From contig JARXKQ010000007.1 in NCBI GenBank assembly GCA_030271555.1, forward strand, positions 1-14,019: a stretch of DNA of 14,019 nucleotides. Direction: 5' to 3'. Below the pieces are notes generated by a model that searched no databases, was not told the origin of the DNA, and saw only the letters and a list, made by a program, of their open reading frames with translations. Source of the stretch: Chloroflexota bacterium. Its GTDB lineage: Bacteria > Chloroflexota > Limnocylindria > Limnocylindrales > CSP1-4. Position numbers and translations under genes: made by a program. Shown here piece by piece: positions 1 through 7,044 of the stretch. Numbering within the stretch: the first letter of the stretch is position 1; each line of letters begins with the position of its first letter.

Positions 1-499
1 GTGCCTCCATCGTTTGGTGCGGTCTTGGTGGAAGGTTAAGGATTTCCTGCGGGAAGGCCTCCGCCACGTACTCGAGCAGGTCCTGCTGGCGCAACATGCC
101 GACGACCTGGCCGGCGCTGTCCACCAGCGGCAGGTTGCGGTAATGGCCGCCCTCCATCGCGACCATCGCATCAAGCAGGGTCGCGTCGGCGTCGAGCGAG
201 TGCGGGTCAGGTGTCATGAAGTCGCGCACGGGTCGCGTGCCGTCAACGTCCTTGCCAAAGATGCGGGTAAGGACGTCACGCTCGGTGAGAATGCCGGCCA
301 GACGACCGGCTTTGAGGATCAACAGAGCATCGCCGCCGCCACTGCGCATCTGGGCGAGCGCCTGGTCGAGCGGCATATCCGGAGCAACGCTGACCGGCGC
401 ATGCTGGGCCACGCTGCGCACCCTTTCGTTGCGCAGGTCAAGCCGGCTCATGCCGGCCGATGTGTCGCCGACGCTTTTGGTCTGTGCGGTGCCGTCCAC
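1..499 (-). CDS. CBS-domain pair protein, C-terminus beyond the left edge
   Basis: The minus strand encodes an open frame of 166 codons that runs off the left edge, so the stop is not seen. Two CBS modules are readable. The first contains DALLILKAGRLAGILTERDV followed by an FGKDVDG loop; the second contains RDFMTPDPHSLDADATLLDA, the HYRNLPLVD strand and VVGMLRQQDLL. Such stand-alone CBS pairs bind adenine nucleotides and act as energy or redox sensors; no catalytic domain is visible. I chose GTG at 499 because cctcc at 512-516 gives a GGAGG Shine-Dalgarno 12 nt upstream. The in-frame ATG at 451 (MSRLDLRNERV) has no such site but is a reasonable alternative. The last visible residues (PQEILNLPPRPHQTMEA) form a Pro-rich tail, so only a few residues are probably missing. 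Confident on the domain, not on the ligand. Confidence 0.88.
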   Translation of the reverse strand, partial: MDGTAQTKSVGDTSAGMSRLDLRNERVRSVAQHAPVSVAPDMPLDQALAQMRSGGGDALLILKAGRLAGILTERDVLTRIFGKDVDGTRPVRDFMTPDPHSLDADATLLDAMVAMEGGHYRNLPLVDSAGQVVGMLRQQDLLEYVAEAFPQEILNLPPRPHQTMEA

Positions 500-800
500 G
501 CGGCGAGTGCGCCTCCAGGTGAGTGTGCCGCCTCGAGCGTGGTGGGGCTGCTCGCAGGTGGACTTCGATTTTACTCTCACCGCCACGCGCCCCAGCCGCG
601 ACGTCCGGTTGGCCCCAATCTCGACGGCCATTCGGCCCGCGTGCAGGCTCCGGCTGCTTCTCTTAGCCCGCTTCTCTAGATGGATGTAAGGCTCGCGACC
701 TGCGCCGGTTAAGGCGCCTGTCGCGTCGAGCACCGCACGATGTGAAGCACGGATCGGTCTGCCGTGTCTTGACCGCCGTGAGTAAGGGAGGAGTCACAGC
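500..800. other. Divergent intergenic region, 301 bp
   Basis: This gap separates the minus-strand CBS gene from the plus-strand CsbD gene and should hold both promoters. Apart from the TAAAAT box at 568-573 and the GGGAGGAG ribosome binding site at 786-793, I see no gene, RNA, strong hairpin or long repeat. Open frames that cross it lack a Shine-Dalgarno or a recognisable domain. Confidence 0.5.
568..573 (-). promoter_or_regulatory. Possible -10 box for the CBS gene
   Basis: Read on the minus strand this is TAAAAT, five of six matches to the consensus -10 hexamer, about 69 nt before the chosen GTG start. No convincing -35 lies at 16-18 nt, so this is a weak call. Confidence 0.25.
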
Positions 801-1022
801 ATGGGTAACGAGCAGCAGAACGAAGGACGCATGGAGCAGGCCCGAGGCACCATCAAGGAAGCGGTCGGTGACGCGACCAACAACGAGCGCATGCAGCGCG
901 AAGGCGAGTACGACAAGGCCAAGGGCAACATCCGCGAGGGCGTCGGCGATCTCCGCGAGGGCGTCGACAAGGCGGCCAAGGACGCCGAGCGCAAGGTCGA
1001 GGACTGGCAGCGCGACGGGTAG
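801..1022 (+). CDS. CsbD-family stress-response protein
   Basis: This 73-residue, highly charged protein has the CsbD-like pattern: an N-terminal GRMEQARGTIKEAVGDATNN segment, then a KAKGNIREGVGDLREGVDKA repeat that mimics the first. These small proteins are abundant under general stress in many bacteria and are predicted to be mostly helical and soluble; their biochemical role is unknown. The start is well supported: GGGAGGAG at 786-793 lies 7 nt before the ATG. Length (usually 60-75 residues) is normal. It stands alone, divergent from the CBS gene and convergent with the methyltransferase. I could not find a sigma-B-like promoter upstream. A longer open frame starting at 742 in another frame has only low-complexity Arg/Ser/Thr sequence and is not the gene. 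Confidence 0.92.
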   Translation: MGNEQQNEGRMEQARGTIKEAVGDATNNERMQREGEYDKAKGNIREGVGDLREGVDKAAKDAERKVEDWQRDG

Positions 1023-1056
1023 TCGCCGCCGAATGACTTAGCCCGGTTGACCTACG

Positions 1057-1851
1057 CTACTCCGGCGAGCCTTCGAGCGCTTGCGCGAGGGTGCCCGCAG
1101 CCCGTACCTGCGGCAGTTTTGTCAGGGCATCGGTGACGTCACCGGGCGAAGCCAGGACAACCCAGCCGCGCCGCGCGCCGGTTTCATCGGCGGCACGCGC
1201 GTTGGGCCAGAAGACATGCAAGTCGGCCAGCCCGGGGTCCTTCGCCAAGAGCGGCAGGATGAGTGCCTTGCCTGGGCCGTAGTCGTCATAGAAATAGCCG
1301 TCATCACCGTCGACGCGGAAGTCATCGATGAGTGCCACGAAACTCGTCCAGCCGCGCCGCACGACCGCGAGCTCGTCGAGCAGCGGCAGGTCATGCAACC
1401 AGTGCGCGTCGAGGTAGAAGAAGACCGGCTCGGCGTGCCACGCGGGATCGACGCGCAGTTGCTCCAGCACCGCCGGTGACTTGCCCAGGAACTGGTGCAC
1501 CTGGGGCAGCTTCGATAGCCGGCCCTGGGCGAAGCGGTAGTAGGACGGATTGACCTCGATCGTGGCAATCGGTGCCCCCGTAAGCGTGCTCAGGTGGCGC
1601 GTCGTCAGGGCGCGATACGTGCCGGTCTCGATCACCGTCCCAAAGGGGATCGCCGCGAACATCGCCCCGACCGCCGCGGTCCGCTGACGCATGCCGTTGA
1701 ACGGGCCGGTGATGCCCAGCGTGAGCGGCGCCGGGAGCCGCTGCAGATGTCCACCAACTGAGGCCGGTACGTGTTCGAAAAGCCGCCGCACGAAGTGCGC
1801 GACGCGGGCGCGTGGCCCACGGGTGGCGCTCCGGTCAGGTGTGGTGGTCAC
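1057..1851 (-). CDS. Class I SAM-dependent methyltransferase-like protein
   Basis: The 264-residue product has a Rossmann-type methyltransferase core. VIETGTYRALTT (73-84) is a variant motif I, where the usual third Gly is Tyr79; IATIEVN (95-101) supplies the acidic residue (Glu99) that would hold the SAM ribose; FFYLDAHW (144-151) and ALIDDF (173-178) are the later acidic strands. It is soluble, with a basic N-terminal 25 residues and no signal peptide. Related proteins are found near sugar and cell-surface genes, but nothing here identifies the substrate, and binding without methylation is possible given the altered motif I. The GTG start at 1851 has no Shine-Dalgarno; a TAGTAT box 8 nt upstream suggests a leaderless message. 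It converges with the CsbD gene. Confidence 0.87.
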   Translation of the reverse strand: MTTTPDRSATRGPRARVAHFVRRLFEHVPASVGGHLQRLPAPLTLGITGPFNGMRQRTAAVGAMFAAIPFGTVIETGTYRALTTRHLSTLTGAPIATIEVNPSYYRFAQGRLSKLPQVHQFLGKSPAVLEQLRVDPAWHAEPVFFYLDAHWLHDLPLLDELAVVRRGWTSFVALIDDFRVDGDDGYFYDDYGPGKALILPLLAKDPGLADLHVFWPNARAADETGARRGWVVLASPGDVTDALTKLPQVRAAGTLAQALEGSPE

Positions 1852-1865
1852 GCCGCCGGATACTA
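1852..1865 (-). promoter_or_regulatory. Candidate leaderless promoter of the methyltransferase gene
   Basis: Minus-strand TAGTAT (1865 to 1860) ends 8 nt before the GTG start and no Shine-Dalgarno is present. The -35 region is not convincing. The rest of the 182-bp gap to the ATP-grasp gene shows no other clear signal. Confidence 0.3.
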
Positions 1866-2033
1866 CCGTGCCGCGCCGCGCGACCCCGCCGGCGCTGGCG
1901 CGCGGCCGGTTGAGCGGCTAGGCTCACCGCTCGTTCGCGGGCACGGGCCGCGTCGACGGTCATCGCGAGGGGATTTCGAATGTTCGGTTCAATCGGCCGC
2001 AGCCGTCCCAAGCGCTGATCGCGGGCGTGGCCG

Positions 2034-3203
2034 GTGAACGTTGTCTTCCTATCGCCGCACTTTCCGCCTAACTGGTTCCGTTTCGCGGTTGCCCTGCGCG
2101 GGGTGGGGGCGACTGTCCTGGGCATCGCGGACCTGAACTACGAGCAGCTCAACCCGGAGCTGCGCGATGCGTTGGATGACTACTACCGCGTCGACGACCT
2201 GGGCGATTACGAGCAGCTCACCCGCGCGCTGGGCTATTTCATCCATCGCCACGGCCGCATTGACCGCATCGATTCGCTCAACGAGCACTGGCTCGAGACA
2301 GAAGCCGCGCTACGGACCGACTTCAATATTCCGGGCATCAACTCGGCGACGATCGGGGCCATCAAGCGCAAATCGGTCATGAAGCAGCGCTTCATCGACG
2401 CGGGTCTCGCGCCGGGTCGGGGCCGGATTTGTCCGGACGAGGCCGATCTGCGCCAGTTCATCGCCGAGGTCGGCCTACCGGTGGTAGCCAAGCCAGACGT
2501 GGGCGTCGGTGCCGCGCGCACTTACAAGATCGAGAACGAAGCCGAGCTCGAGGCCTACCTGGCCGACCAGCCGTCGACCGACTACATCGTCGAGGAGTTC
2601 GTCCGCGGCGAGCTGCTCACCTACGACGGCCTGGCCGGACGTGACGGCGAGATCGTCTTCGACTCCTCGTTCCAGTACTCGAGGGGCGTGATGGAAGTCG
2701 TAAATGCGCAGCTCGACATCTACTACTGGATGCCGCGCGCCATCCCGGCTGACGTCCAAGAGGTGGGTCGCGCGATGGCGCGCGCCTTCGATCTGCGCGA
2801 GCGCCCGTTTCACTTCGAGATCTTCCGCACGCCGTCCGGCGCGCTCGTGCCGCTCGAGGTCAATATGCGCCCGCCCGGCGGCTGGACGGTCGACATGTGG
2901 AACTACTCGAACGACTTCGACTTCTACCACGAGTGGGCGAGCATCCTGGTTGATGGCGTGTTCGACGCAGAGATCGCGCGCCCATACAACGTGCTGTACG
3001 CCTCGCGCCGCGACGGCCGGCCGTACGTCATGACGCACGACGAGGTCCTGGCCGATTTAGGCGACCTGATCGTCCACGAGTCGCGCATGGAGCGCGTGCT
3101 GGCGAGCGCGATGGGTGACCACGGCTACGTCCTGCGCAATCCTGAGCTCGAGCCGCTGATCGACGCGGCCAGGCGACTCCAGGCGCTGCAGGCCGCGGAG
3201 TAG
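2034..3203 (+). CDS. ATP-grasp domain protein, carboxylate ligase-like
   Basis: The 389-residue protein has the full ATP-grasp plan. An N-terminal pre-ATP-grasp Rossmann domain (about 1-105, starting NVVFLSPHFPPNWFRF) is followed by the lid helix KRKSVMKQRFIDAGL (111-125), VVAKPDVGVGAARTY (150-164; Lys153 and the Gly loop bind ATP phosphates), the hinge YIVEEFVRGE (184-193), FHFEIFR (259-265) and PLEVNMRPPGG (273-283). Glu262, Glu275 and Asn277 fit the metal-binding set. The family joins a carboxylate to an amine or thiol through an acyl-phosphate; the substrate cannot be read from the sequence. The GTG start is forced: it is the first start after the in-frame TGA at 2016-2018, and it lacks a clear Shine-Dalgarno. 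It heads an operon with an esterase 8 nt downstream. Confidence 0.9.
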   Translation: MNVVFLSPHFPPNWFRFAVALRGVGATVLGIADLNYEQLNPELRDALDDYYRVDDLGDYEQLTRALGYFIHRHGRIDRIDSLNEHWLETEAALRTDFNIPGINSATIGAIKRKSVMKQRFIDAGLAPGRGRICPDEADLRQFIAEVGLPVVAKPDVGVGAARTYKIENEAELEAYLADQPSTDYIVEEFVRGELLTYDGLAGRDGEIVFDSSFQYSRGVMEVVNAQLDIYYWMPRAIPADVQEVGRAMARAFDLRERPFHFEIFRTPSGALVPLEVNMRPPGGWTVDMWNYSNDFDFYHEWASILVDGVFDAEIARPYNVLYASRRDGRPYVMTHDEVLADLGDLIVHESRMERVLASAMGDHGYVLRNPELEPLIDAARRLQALQAAE

Positions 3204-3211
3204 GCACAGAA

Positions 3212-3949
3212 ATGCGAGTTGAGCACCGACGGTGGTTCAGCGGCAACCTGGGCCACGACATGGAGCTGATGCTCTTCGGCCACGGCGGCAAGCCCTTGCT
3301 GTGCTTCCCGTCCCACAACGGCCGCATGGCCGACTGGGCGTCGTTCGGCATGGTCGATGCCGTGGGCGACCTGATCGAGGCCGGCCGGCTGACGATGGTC
3401 GTCGTCGACGGCATTGACTGGCAGAGCTGGACGAACAAGGACGCGCCGCCGGAACACCGGGCGCGGCGGCACAACGACTACTACCGCTACATCACCGACG
3501 AGGTCGTGCCCCTGGCTCGAGTCGAGACCGGTCACGACGGCGTCTGGACCACGGGCTGCAGCATGGGCGCGTTTCACGCCGCCAACTTCTTCTTCCGCCG
3601 GCCCGACCTGTTCGACGGCGTGATCGCGATGTCGGGCGTCTATCAGCCCAACCACTTCGTGGGCGGCTTCGTGAACGACGACGTCTACTTCAACTCGCCG
3701 CTCTATTACTTGCCTGGGTTGGGCGACCCGTGGCACCTCGAGCTGTACCGCCGCGCCCGGATCGTCTTCTGCGTGGGCCAGGGCGCCTGGGAGAACGAGG
3801 CGCTGCCCGATACGCGGGCGCTGGACGAGGTGCTGGCGCGGAAGGGAATACCCGCCACGTTCGACTACTGGGGAACTGATGTCGAGCATCACTGGTACTG
3901 GTGGCAGAAGATGCTTCGCCATCACTTGGGGGTACTCTGGTCGGGCTGA
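3212..3949 (+). CDS. Esterase-like alpha/beta hydrolase
   Basis: The 245-residue protein resembles the putative esterase (esterase D-like) alpha/beta-hydrolase group, probably COG4947-like. The nucleophile elbow is TTGCSMGAFHA (113-123), with Ser117 in G-x-S-x-G; His226 or His227 in DVEHHWYWW would be the catalytic His, and the acid may be Glu194 in VGQGAWENE. Early features match the family: HGGKPLLCFPSHNGR (24-38), VVVDGIDW (63-70) and HNDYYRYITDEVVP (87-100). No signal peptide is visible, so it should be cytoplasmic. The stop of the ATP-grasp gene is 8 nt upstream and GGAG at 3197-3200 serves as the ribosome site, so the two are translationally linked. That pairing suggests one enzyme makes and the other cleaves or trims an ester, amide or thioester of the same metabolite; this is inference. 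Confidence 0.91.
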   Translation: MRVEHRRWFSGNLGHDMELMLFGHGGKPLLCFPSHNGRMADWASFGMVDAVGDLIEAGRLTMVVVDGIDWQSWTNKDAPPEHRARRHNDYYRYITDEVVPLARVETGHDGVWTTGCSMGAFHAANFFFRRPDLFDGVIAMSGVYQPNHFVGGFVNDDVYFNSPLYYLPGLGDPWHLELYRRARIVFCVGQGAWENEALPDTRALDEVLARKGIPATFDYWGTDVEHHWYWWQKMLRHHLGVLWSG

Positions 3950-5337
3950 TGCGCCCGATTTCCATCTTTCTCGCTGCCTTATTCGCCGTCGCCTGCGGGT
4001 CGACTGCACAGGTCGTAACCACGCCCACGCCTGCGCCCACTGACCTCCAGACGCCCGGTCCAACAAGCGACCTGACCGCCGCGCCGAGCTCGACGCCGCT
4101 GGGTTCGCAGACGCCCATCCCACTCGGCACGCCGACGCCCATCAACCTGAGCACGCCCACGCCGCCTGGCTCATCGGCCACGCCCACACTGCCGATCGGC
4201 CCGACTGACAGCCCCGGCAACGCGCCCTTCGGCCCGTTCGTGAAGCTCGACTCCTTCCCCGCGGCCGACGCCTTCGAGGTGACCGACGTCAACGTCACGC
4301 CCAGCGGTCTGATCGCCGTGGGCTTTGGCGGCCTCAACGGCGCGGACTACTACGGGGTGCGCCAGGGGATCGTCTGGACATCGGTCGATGGCATGAACTG
4401 GTTGGAGTCGGTCGATCCCAGCCTCGTCAACGTCACGCCCATTCGCGTTGTCAGCAAGGGCAGCGACCTGTACCTGGCGGGCACGCTGTCGGCCTGCTCG
4501 GAGCTTGACGACAACTGCACAGACGTGGCGCAGGCCGGCAACGGCATCTGGCGCTCGACCAACGGCGGTGCGTGGGAGCTGCTGCCGCAAGTGGCCGACA
4601 TGCAGTCGGGCTACATCGACGACATGCTTCTCGCCGGCGACAAGCTGGTCGTCTATGGCGGCGCCGGCGGAGGCCAGGAGACGACGGTGTGGGTCAGCCA
4701 GGACGGCGCCACGTGGACATCAACGACTGACCTGAGCGGCATGGACCCAATCACCTCGATGGCCGTCGGCCCGGCGGGCCTGAACGCGTTCGGCAACATC
4801 TACGACGACGCACTGCTCGACGTCGTTCTGATCGCGACTACTTCGACAGATGGCGCAACGTTCTCGCCAGCCACGACGCCCGACATGACCGGGTCAGGCA
4901 TCGACGATCTGGCCGCAGGTCCCAACGGCATGGTGGGTGTGGGATACCACACGTCTGAGCTCTTCGACATCGACGGCGTCGCAGTTCGCTCGAGCGACGG
5001 CCTGGCCTGGACGCAGGCAACGAACAACGACGGCAGCTTCGCCGGGAGCGCACTTCAGGCGGTGCACGCGCTCGTCGGCGGCGGCTACGTCGCCGTTGGC
5101 TACACGCCGCGCAACGACGACTTCTCGCTCGAGGATGGGACCGCGTGGTTCAGTCCGGATGGCAGCAACTGGCAACTCATCGCTCGGCTGGACGGCGGCT
5201 TCAGTGCGCTCAGCACGTCGGCGCTGGCACCTGCTGGAGTGGTCGTCTTCGCCGCCGAGCAGACGAACGTCGACGAAGACACCGTTGGCAGCGTCATCCA
5301 CGCCTGGTTCGCGCCTCTCGCATCGCTTCACGGCTGA
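3949..5337 (+). CDS. Lipoprotein with six Asp-box repeats, beta-propeller-like
   Basis: From the ATG at 3949 the product is 462 residues. It opens with a lipoprotein signal peptide (MRPISIFLAALFAVAC, Cys16), where Ala rather than Leu fills the -3 position. A Pro/Thr/Ser-rich spacer (about 22-92) follows, then six Asp-box motifs S-x-D-G-x-x-W at 145-151, 203-209, 250-256, 299-305, 348-354 and 402-408, spaced 46-58 residues apart. Asp boxes sit in beta-propeller blades of sialidase, Vps10-like and BNR proteins. Catalytic sialidase residues were not recognised, so binding or scaffolding is as likely as hydrolysis. Cys183 and Cys190 could form a disulfide. The start overlaps the esterase stop (TGATG), showing translational coupling; an upstream in-frame ATG at 3901 would bury the signal peptide and is rejected. 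The mature protein should sit on the outer face of the membrane. Confidence 0.86.
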   Translation: MRPISIFLAALFAVACGSTAQVVTTPTPAPTDLQTPGPTSDLTAAPSSTPLGSQTPIPLGTPTPINLSTPTPPGSSATPTLPIGPTDSPGNAPFGPFVKLDSFPAADAFEVTDVNVTPSGLIAVGFGGLNGADYYGVRQGIVWTSVDGMNWLESVDPSLVNVTPIRVVSKGSDLYLAGTLSACSELDDNCTDVAQAGNGIWRSTNGGAWELLPQVADMQSGYIDDMLLAGDKLVVYGGAGGGQETTVWVSQDGATWTSTTDLSGMDPITSMAVGPAGLNAFGNIYDDALLDVVLIATTSTDGATFSPATTPDMTGSGIDDLAAGPNGMVGVGYHTSELFDIDGVAVRSSDGLAWTQATNNDGSFAGSALQAVHALVGGGYVAVGYTPRNDDFSLEDGTAWFSPDGSNWQLIARLDGGFSALSTSALAPAGVVVFAAEQTNVDEDTVGSVIHAWFAPLASLHG

Positions 5338-5360
5338 CTTCGCGGGCGCACCACAGGACT

Positions 5361-5400
5361 CTCCCAGCGAGTTCCCAGCCGCTCAACCTAGAACTGGGAG
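5361..5400 (+). promoter_or_regulatory. Alternative hairpins over the protease ribosome site
   Basis: CTGGGAG at 5394-5400, directly before the protease ATG, is the exact complement of CTCCCAG at 5361-5367 and pairs nearly as well with TTCCCAG at 5372-5378. Either fold would hide the only GGGAG near the start. It might instead be a weak end signal for the operon upstream, but there is no T-tract. Confidence 0.35.
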
Positions 5401-5401
5401 C

Positions 5402-6325
5402 ATGTACCAGCTCCCTCTGCCGACCGACTCCTCACCGGGCCAATTCCCTGCGGCCCCGGCCGACCTGACGTCCTCACCCGCACCCCAGCCGGCCCGATCA
5501 ACCGACCGACCCGGCCCGACGTTCCGCACCCTGCTGGGCGTGGCCACGCTGTCAGCGGTACTGGGCAGCACGCTCACGTTTGGCATGGTCTCGGCGATCG
5601 GTGGCGGCGCTTTCGTTTCCATCGCGCCCACGCCGACAGATGCGCCCAGTGCGGCGCAACCGGCGTCGACATCCAACCAGCCGACCGACCTCACCGGCGT
5701 CGTGGCCAACGCGCGCAAGTCTGTGGTCACGATCACCGCCCAGGGCATCTCGACGCGCAACCCGTTCTCGCCGTTCAACGTTCCCTCAACGGGCGTCGGC
5801 TCGGGCATCGTCGTCTCGTCGAACGGCTTGATCCTGACCAACTACCACGTCGTTGAAGGCGCCCAGAGCCTGTCAGTCGCAACAGCGGACAACCAGAAGC
5901 TCGACGCCACGGTCGTGTCAACGGACGCGACCCATGACCTTGCCGTCATCAAGGCTGTCGGCGGCACGTTGACCGCGGCGACGCTGGGCGACAGCAGCCA
6001 GCTGCTAGTCGGCCAGACCGTGCTGGCAATCGGTAGCCCGCTGGGTGAGTTCACTGAAACCGTGACGCGCGGCATCGTGTCCGCGCTCGATCGGGCGATC
6101 ACCGTGGGCGATCAGGCGACCGGTTCGTCGAAGAACCTGTCGAACCTCATCCAGACCGACGCGGCGATCAACCCGGGCAACAGCGGTGGCCCGCTCATCA
6201 ACGAGCGCGGCGAGGTCGTGGGCATCAACAGCGCGGTGTCGCGACAGGCCGAGGGCATCGGCTTCGCGATCCCGATCAACGCGGCCAAGGACCTGATCGA
6301 CAAGGCAACCGCGTCCGCCGCCTGA
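5402..6325 (+). CDS. Membrane-anchored trypsin-like serine protease, HtrA-type without PDZ
   Basis: The 307-residue product has a Pro-rich cytoplasmic N-terminus (1-40), one transmembrane signal anchor (about 43-67) and a short Thr/Pro/Ala linker. The S1C protease domain runs from about 96 to 298. The triad is complete: His149 in LTNYHVVEG, Asp179 in ATHDLAVIK and Ser261 in NPGNSGGPL; GIGFAIPI (285-292) closes the barrel. Family members degrade or cleave misfolded envelope proteins under stress. The chain ends straight after the protease domain, so the PDZ domain of DegP/DegS/HtrA is missing; PDZ-less forms are known. The ATG at 5402 is the only sensible start, but its GGGAG is just 1 nt away and lies in a possible hairpin. 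The gene converges with the tRNA, 13 nt apart. Confidence 0.92.
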   Translation: MYQLPLPTDSSPGQFPAAPADLTSSPAPQPARSTDRPGPTFRTLLGVATLSAVLGSTLTFGMVSAIGGGAFVSIAPTPTDAPSAAQPASTSNQPTDLTGVVANARKSVVTITAQGISTRNPFSPFNVPSTGVGSGIVVSSNGLILTNYHVVEGAQSLSVATADNQKLDATVVSTDATHDLAVIKAVGGTLTAATLGDSSQLLVGQTVLAIGSPLGEFTETVTRGIVSALDRAITVGDQATGSSKNLSNLIQTDAAINPGNSGGPLINERGEVVGINSAVSRQAEGIGFAIPINAAKDLIDKATASAA

Positions 6326-6338
6326 CTCGCGACGAAGG

Positions 6339-6413
6339 TGGAGCGGGAGACGGGACTCGAACCCGCAACATCAAGCTTGGAAAGCTCGCGTTCCACCATT
6401 GAACTACTCCCGC
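6339..6413 (-). tRNA. tRNA-Gly, anticodon TCC, CCA encoded
   Basis: Read on the minus strand, all arms fold. The acceptor stem is GCGGGAG/CTCCCGC (6407-6413 with 6343-6349), then U8-A9. The D arm is GTTC/GAAC-like, the anticodon stem CGAGC/GCTTG has one G-U pair, and the anticodon loop is TTTCCAA with TCC at 6379-6381. The T arm is GCGGG-TTCGAGT-CCCGT. The discriminator base is U and CCA is encoded at 6339-6341. TCC reads GGA and, by wobble, GGG. The 5' end overlaps the last 10 nt of the HNH-type gene on the same strand, so both may share a transcript and need RNase P cleavage at 6413. Confidence 0.95.
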
Positions 6414-7036
6414 TCGCGGAGCACGCTTTCGCGACGCCGAAAGGTTCTCATGCGGTGGCAGTTGGCGCAAACCACGTCACATTTTGCGACCTCGTCCATG
6501 ATCCGCGCCAGACTCGCCCGGCCAACCATCTGGGTGACGACATGGGCTTTAGTCGCGGGATCGCGATGGTCGAATTCCATCGAGTAAGGCGAGTATGTTC
6601 GCCCGCAATCCTGGCATCGCGCTGCCCGAAGTTCGAGCAGCGCCTGGGCATGGGTCCTCCAATAGCGACGCTTGCGTTCGAGATACCGCGAGCTCCCAGC
6701 AGGCCGACGCTGTTTCCAATCTCGCTGACTTCGAACGGCATGGCAATTGGCGCAGACCACGTCGCATTTTGCTGCCTCTGCAACGAGGACGGCCCGGGAC
6801 TTAAGAGAGGCGCGGCCGCTCATGAGATTGAATGACTTGGAGGATGGATCGCGGTGGTCGAAATCCATTTGGTGCGGCTCAAAGTTGCCGCCGCAGTCGG
6901 CGCACGGGACCTGGCGCCACTCGCGGAGCATCTCCGTGGTTCCGACCTGGCGAGCCCGCACCCGGAAAATCTCCTGGTCCCGGTTTCGTCGGTAGTAGTC
7001 CACATTTGCTGGGCGCTGGTTCCGTTTTCCAGGCAT
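6404..7036 (-). CDS. Tandem HNH-type zinc-domain protein (putative nuclease)
   Basis: The 210-residue product holds two copies of one zinc module. Copy 1 has VPCADCGG (43-50), QMDFDHRD (56-63) and KCDVVCANCHAVR (90-102); copy 2 has ARCQDCGR (139-146), SMEFDHRD (152-159) and KCDVVCANCHRMR (185-197). The CxxC / FDHR / CxNCH layout matches small HNH endonuclease-like proteins, where DH and the later Asn/His form the metal-dependent nuclease site. Both copies keep these residues, although copy 1 has Ala-Val in place of the Arg after CANCH. Single-module proteins are the common form; a duplicated one is unusual. The Arg/Lys-rich N-terminus and the linker (103-125) suit DNA binding. There is no Shine-Dalgarno. 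The stop (TAG, 6404-6406) lies inside tRNA-Gly. The substrate is unknown, and a non-nuclease DNA- or RNA-binding role is possible. Confidence 0.85.
   Translation of the reverse strand: MPGKRNQRPANVDYYRRNRDQEIFRVRARQVGTTEMLREWRQVPCADCGGNFEPHQMDFDHRDPSSKSFNLMSGRASLKSRAVLVAEAAKCDVVCANCHAVRSQRDWKQRRPAGSSRYLERKRRYWRTHAQALLELRAARCQDCGRTYSPYSMEFDHRDPATKAHVVTQMVGRASLARIMDEVAKCDVVCANCHRMRTFRRRESVLRERE
6455..6772. repeat. Internal direct repeat within the HNH gene (285-nt period)
   Basis: Segments 6455-6487 and 6740-6772 match at 29 of 33 positions by eye and encode the AKCDVVCANCH motif of each module. The 285-nt offset equals 95 codons, so the gene grew by duplication of a whole domain. Similarity over the rest of the module is weaker. 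Confidence 0.65.
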
Positions 7037-7044
7037 GGCTCATT

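Noticed and set aside
14..689. Two long plus-strand open frames at the left end
   Set aside because: They lie opposite the CBS-pair gene, contain no recognisable domain and are the antisense by-product of high-GC codon bias.
742..1041. 99-codon plus-strand frame over the CsbD gene
   Set aside because: Arg/Ser/Thr-rich out-of-frame translation; the CsbD frame has the ribosome site and family match.
3901..3948. Upstream in-frame ATG for the Asp-box lipoprotein
   Set aside because: It would place 16 residues in front of a good lipoprotein signal peptide and overlap the esterase.
4018..4206. Pro/Thr-coding repeats as a minisatellite or CRISPR-like array
   Set aside because: Units are irregular, in frame and encode a typical lipoprotein spacer; the same holds for the Thr/Ala/Pro stretch near 7555-7705.
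6338..6835. 165-codon plus-strand frame starting in the tRNA region
   Set aside because: Opposite strand of tRNA-Gly and of the HNH gene; its opening residues (MERETGLEPATSS) are the well-known spurious translation of an antisense tRNA.
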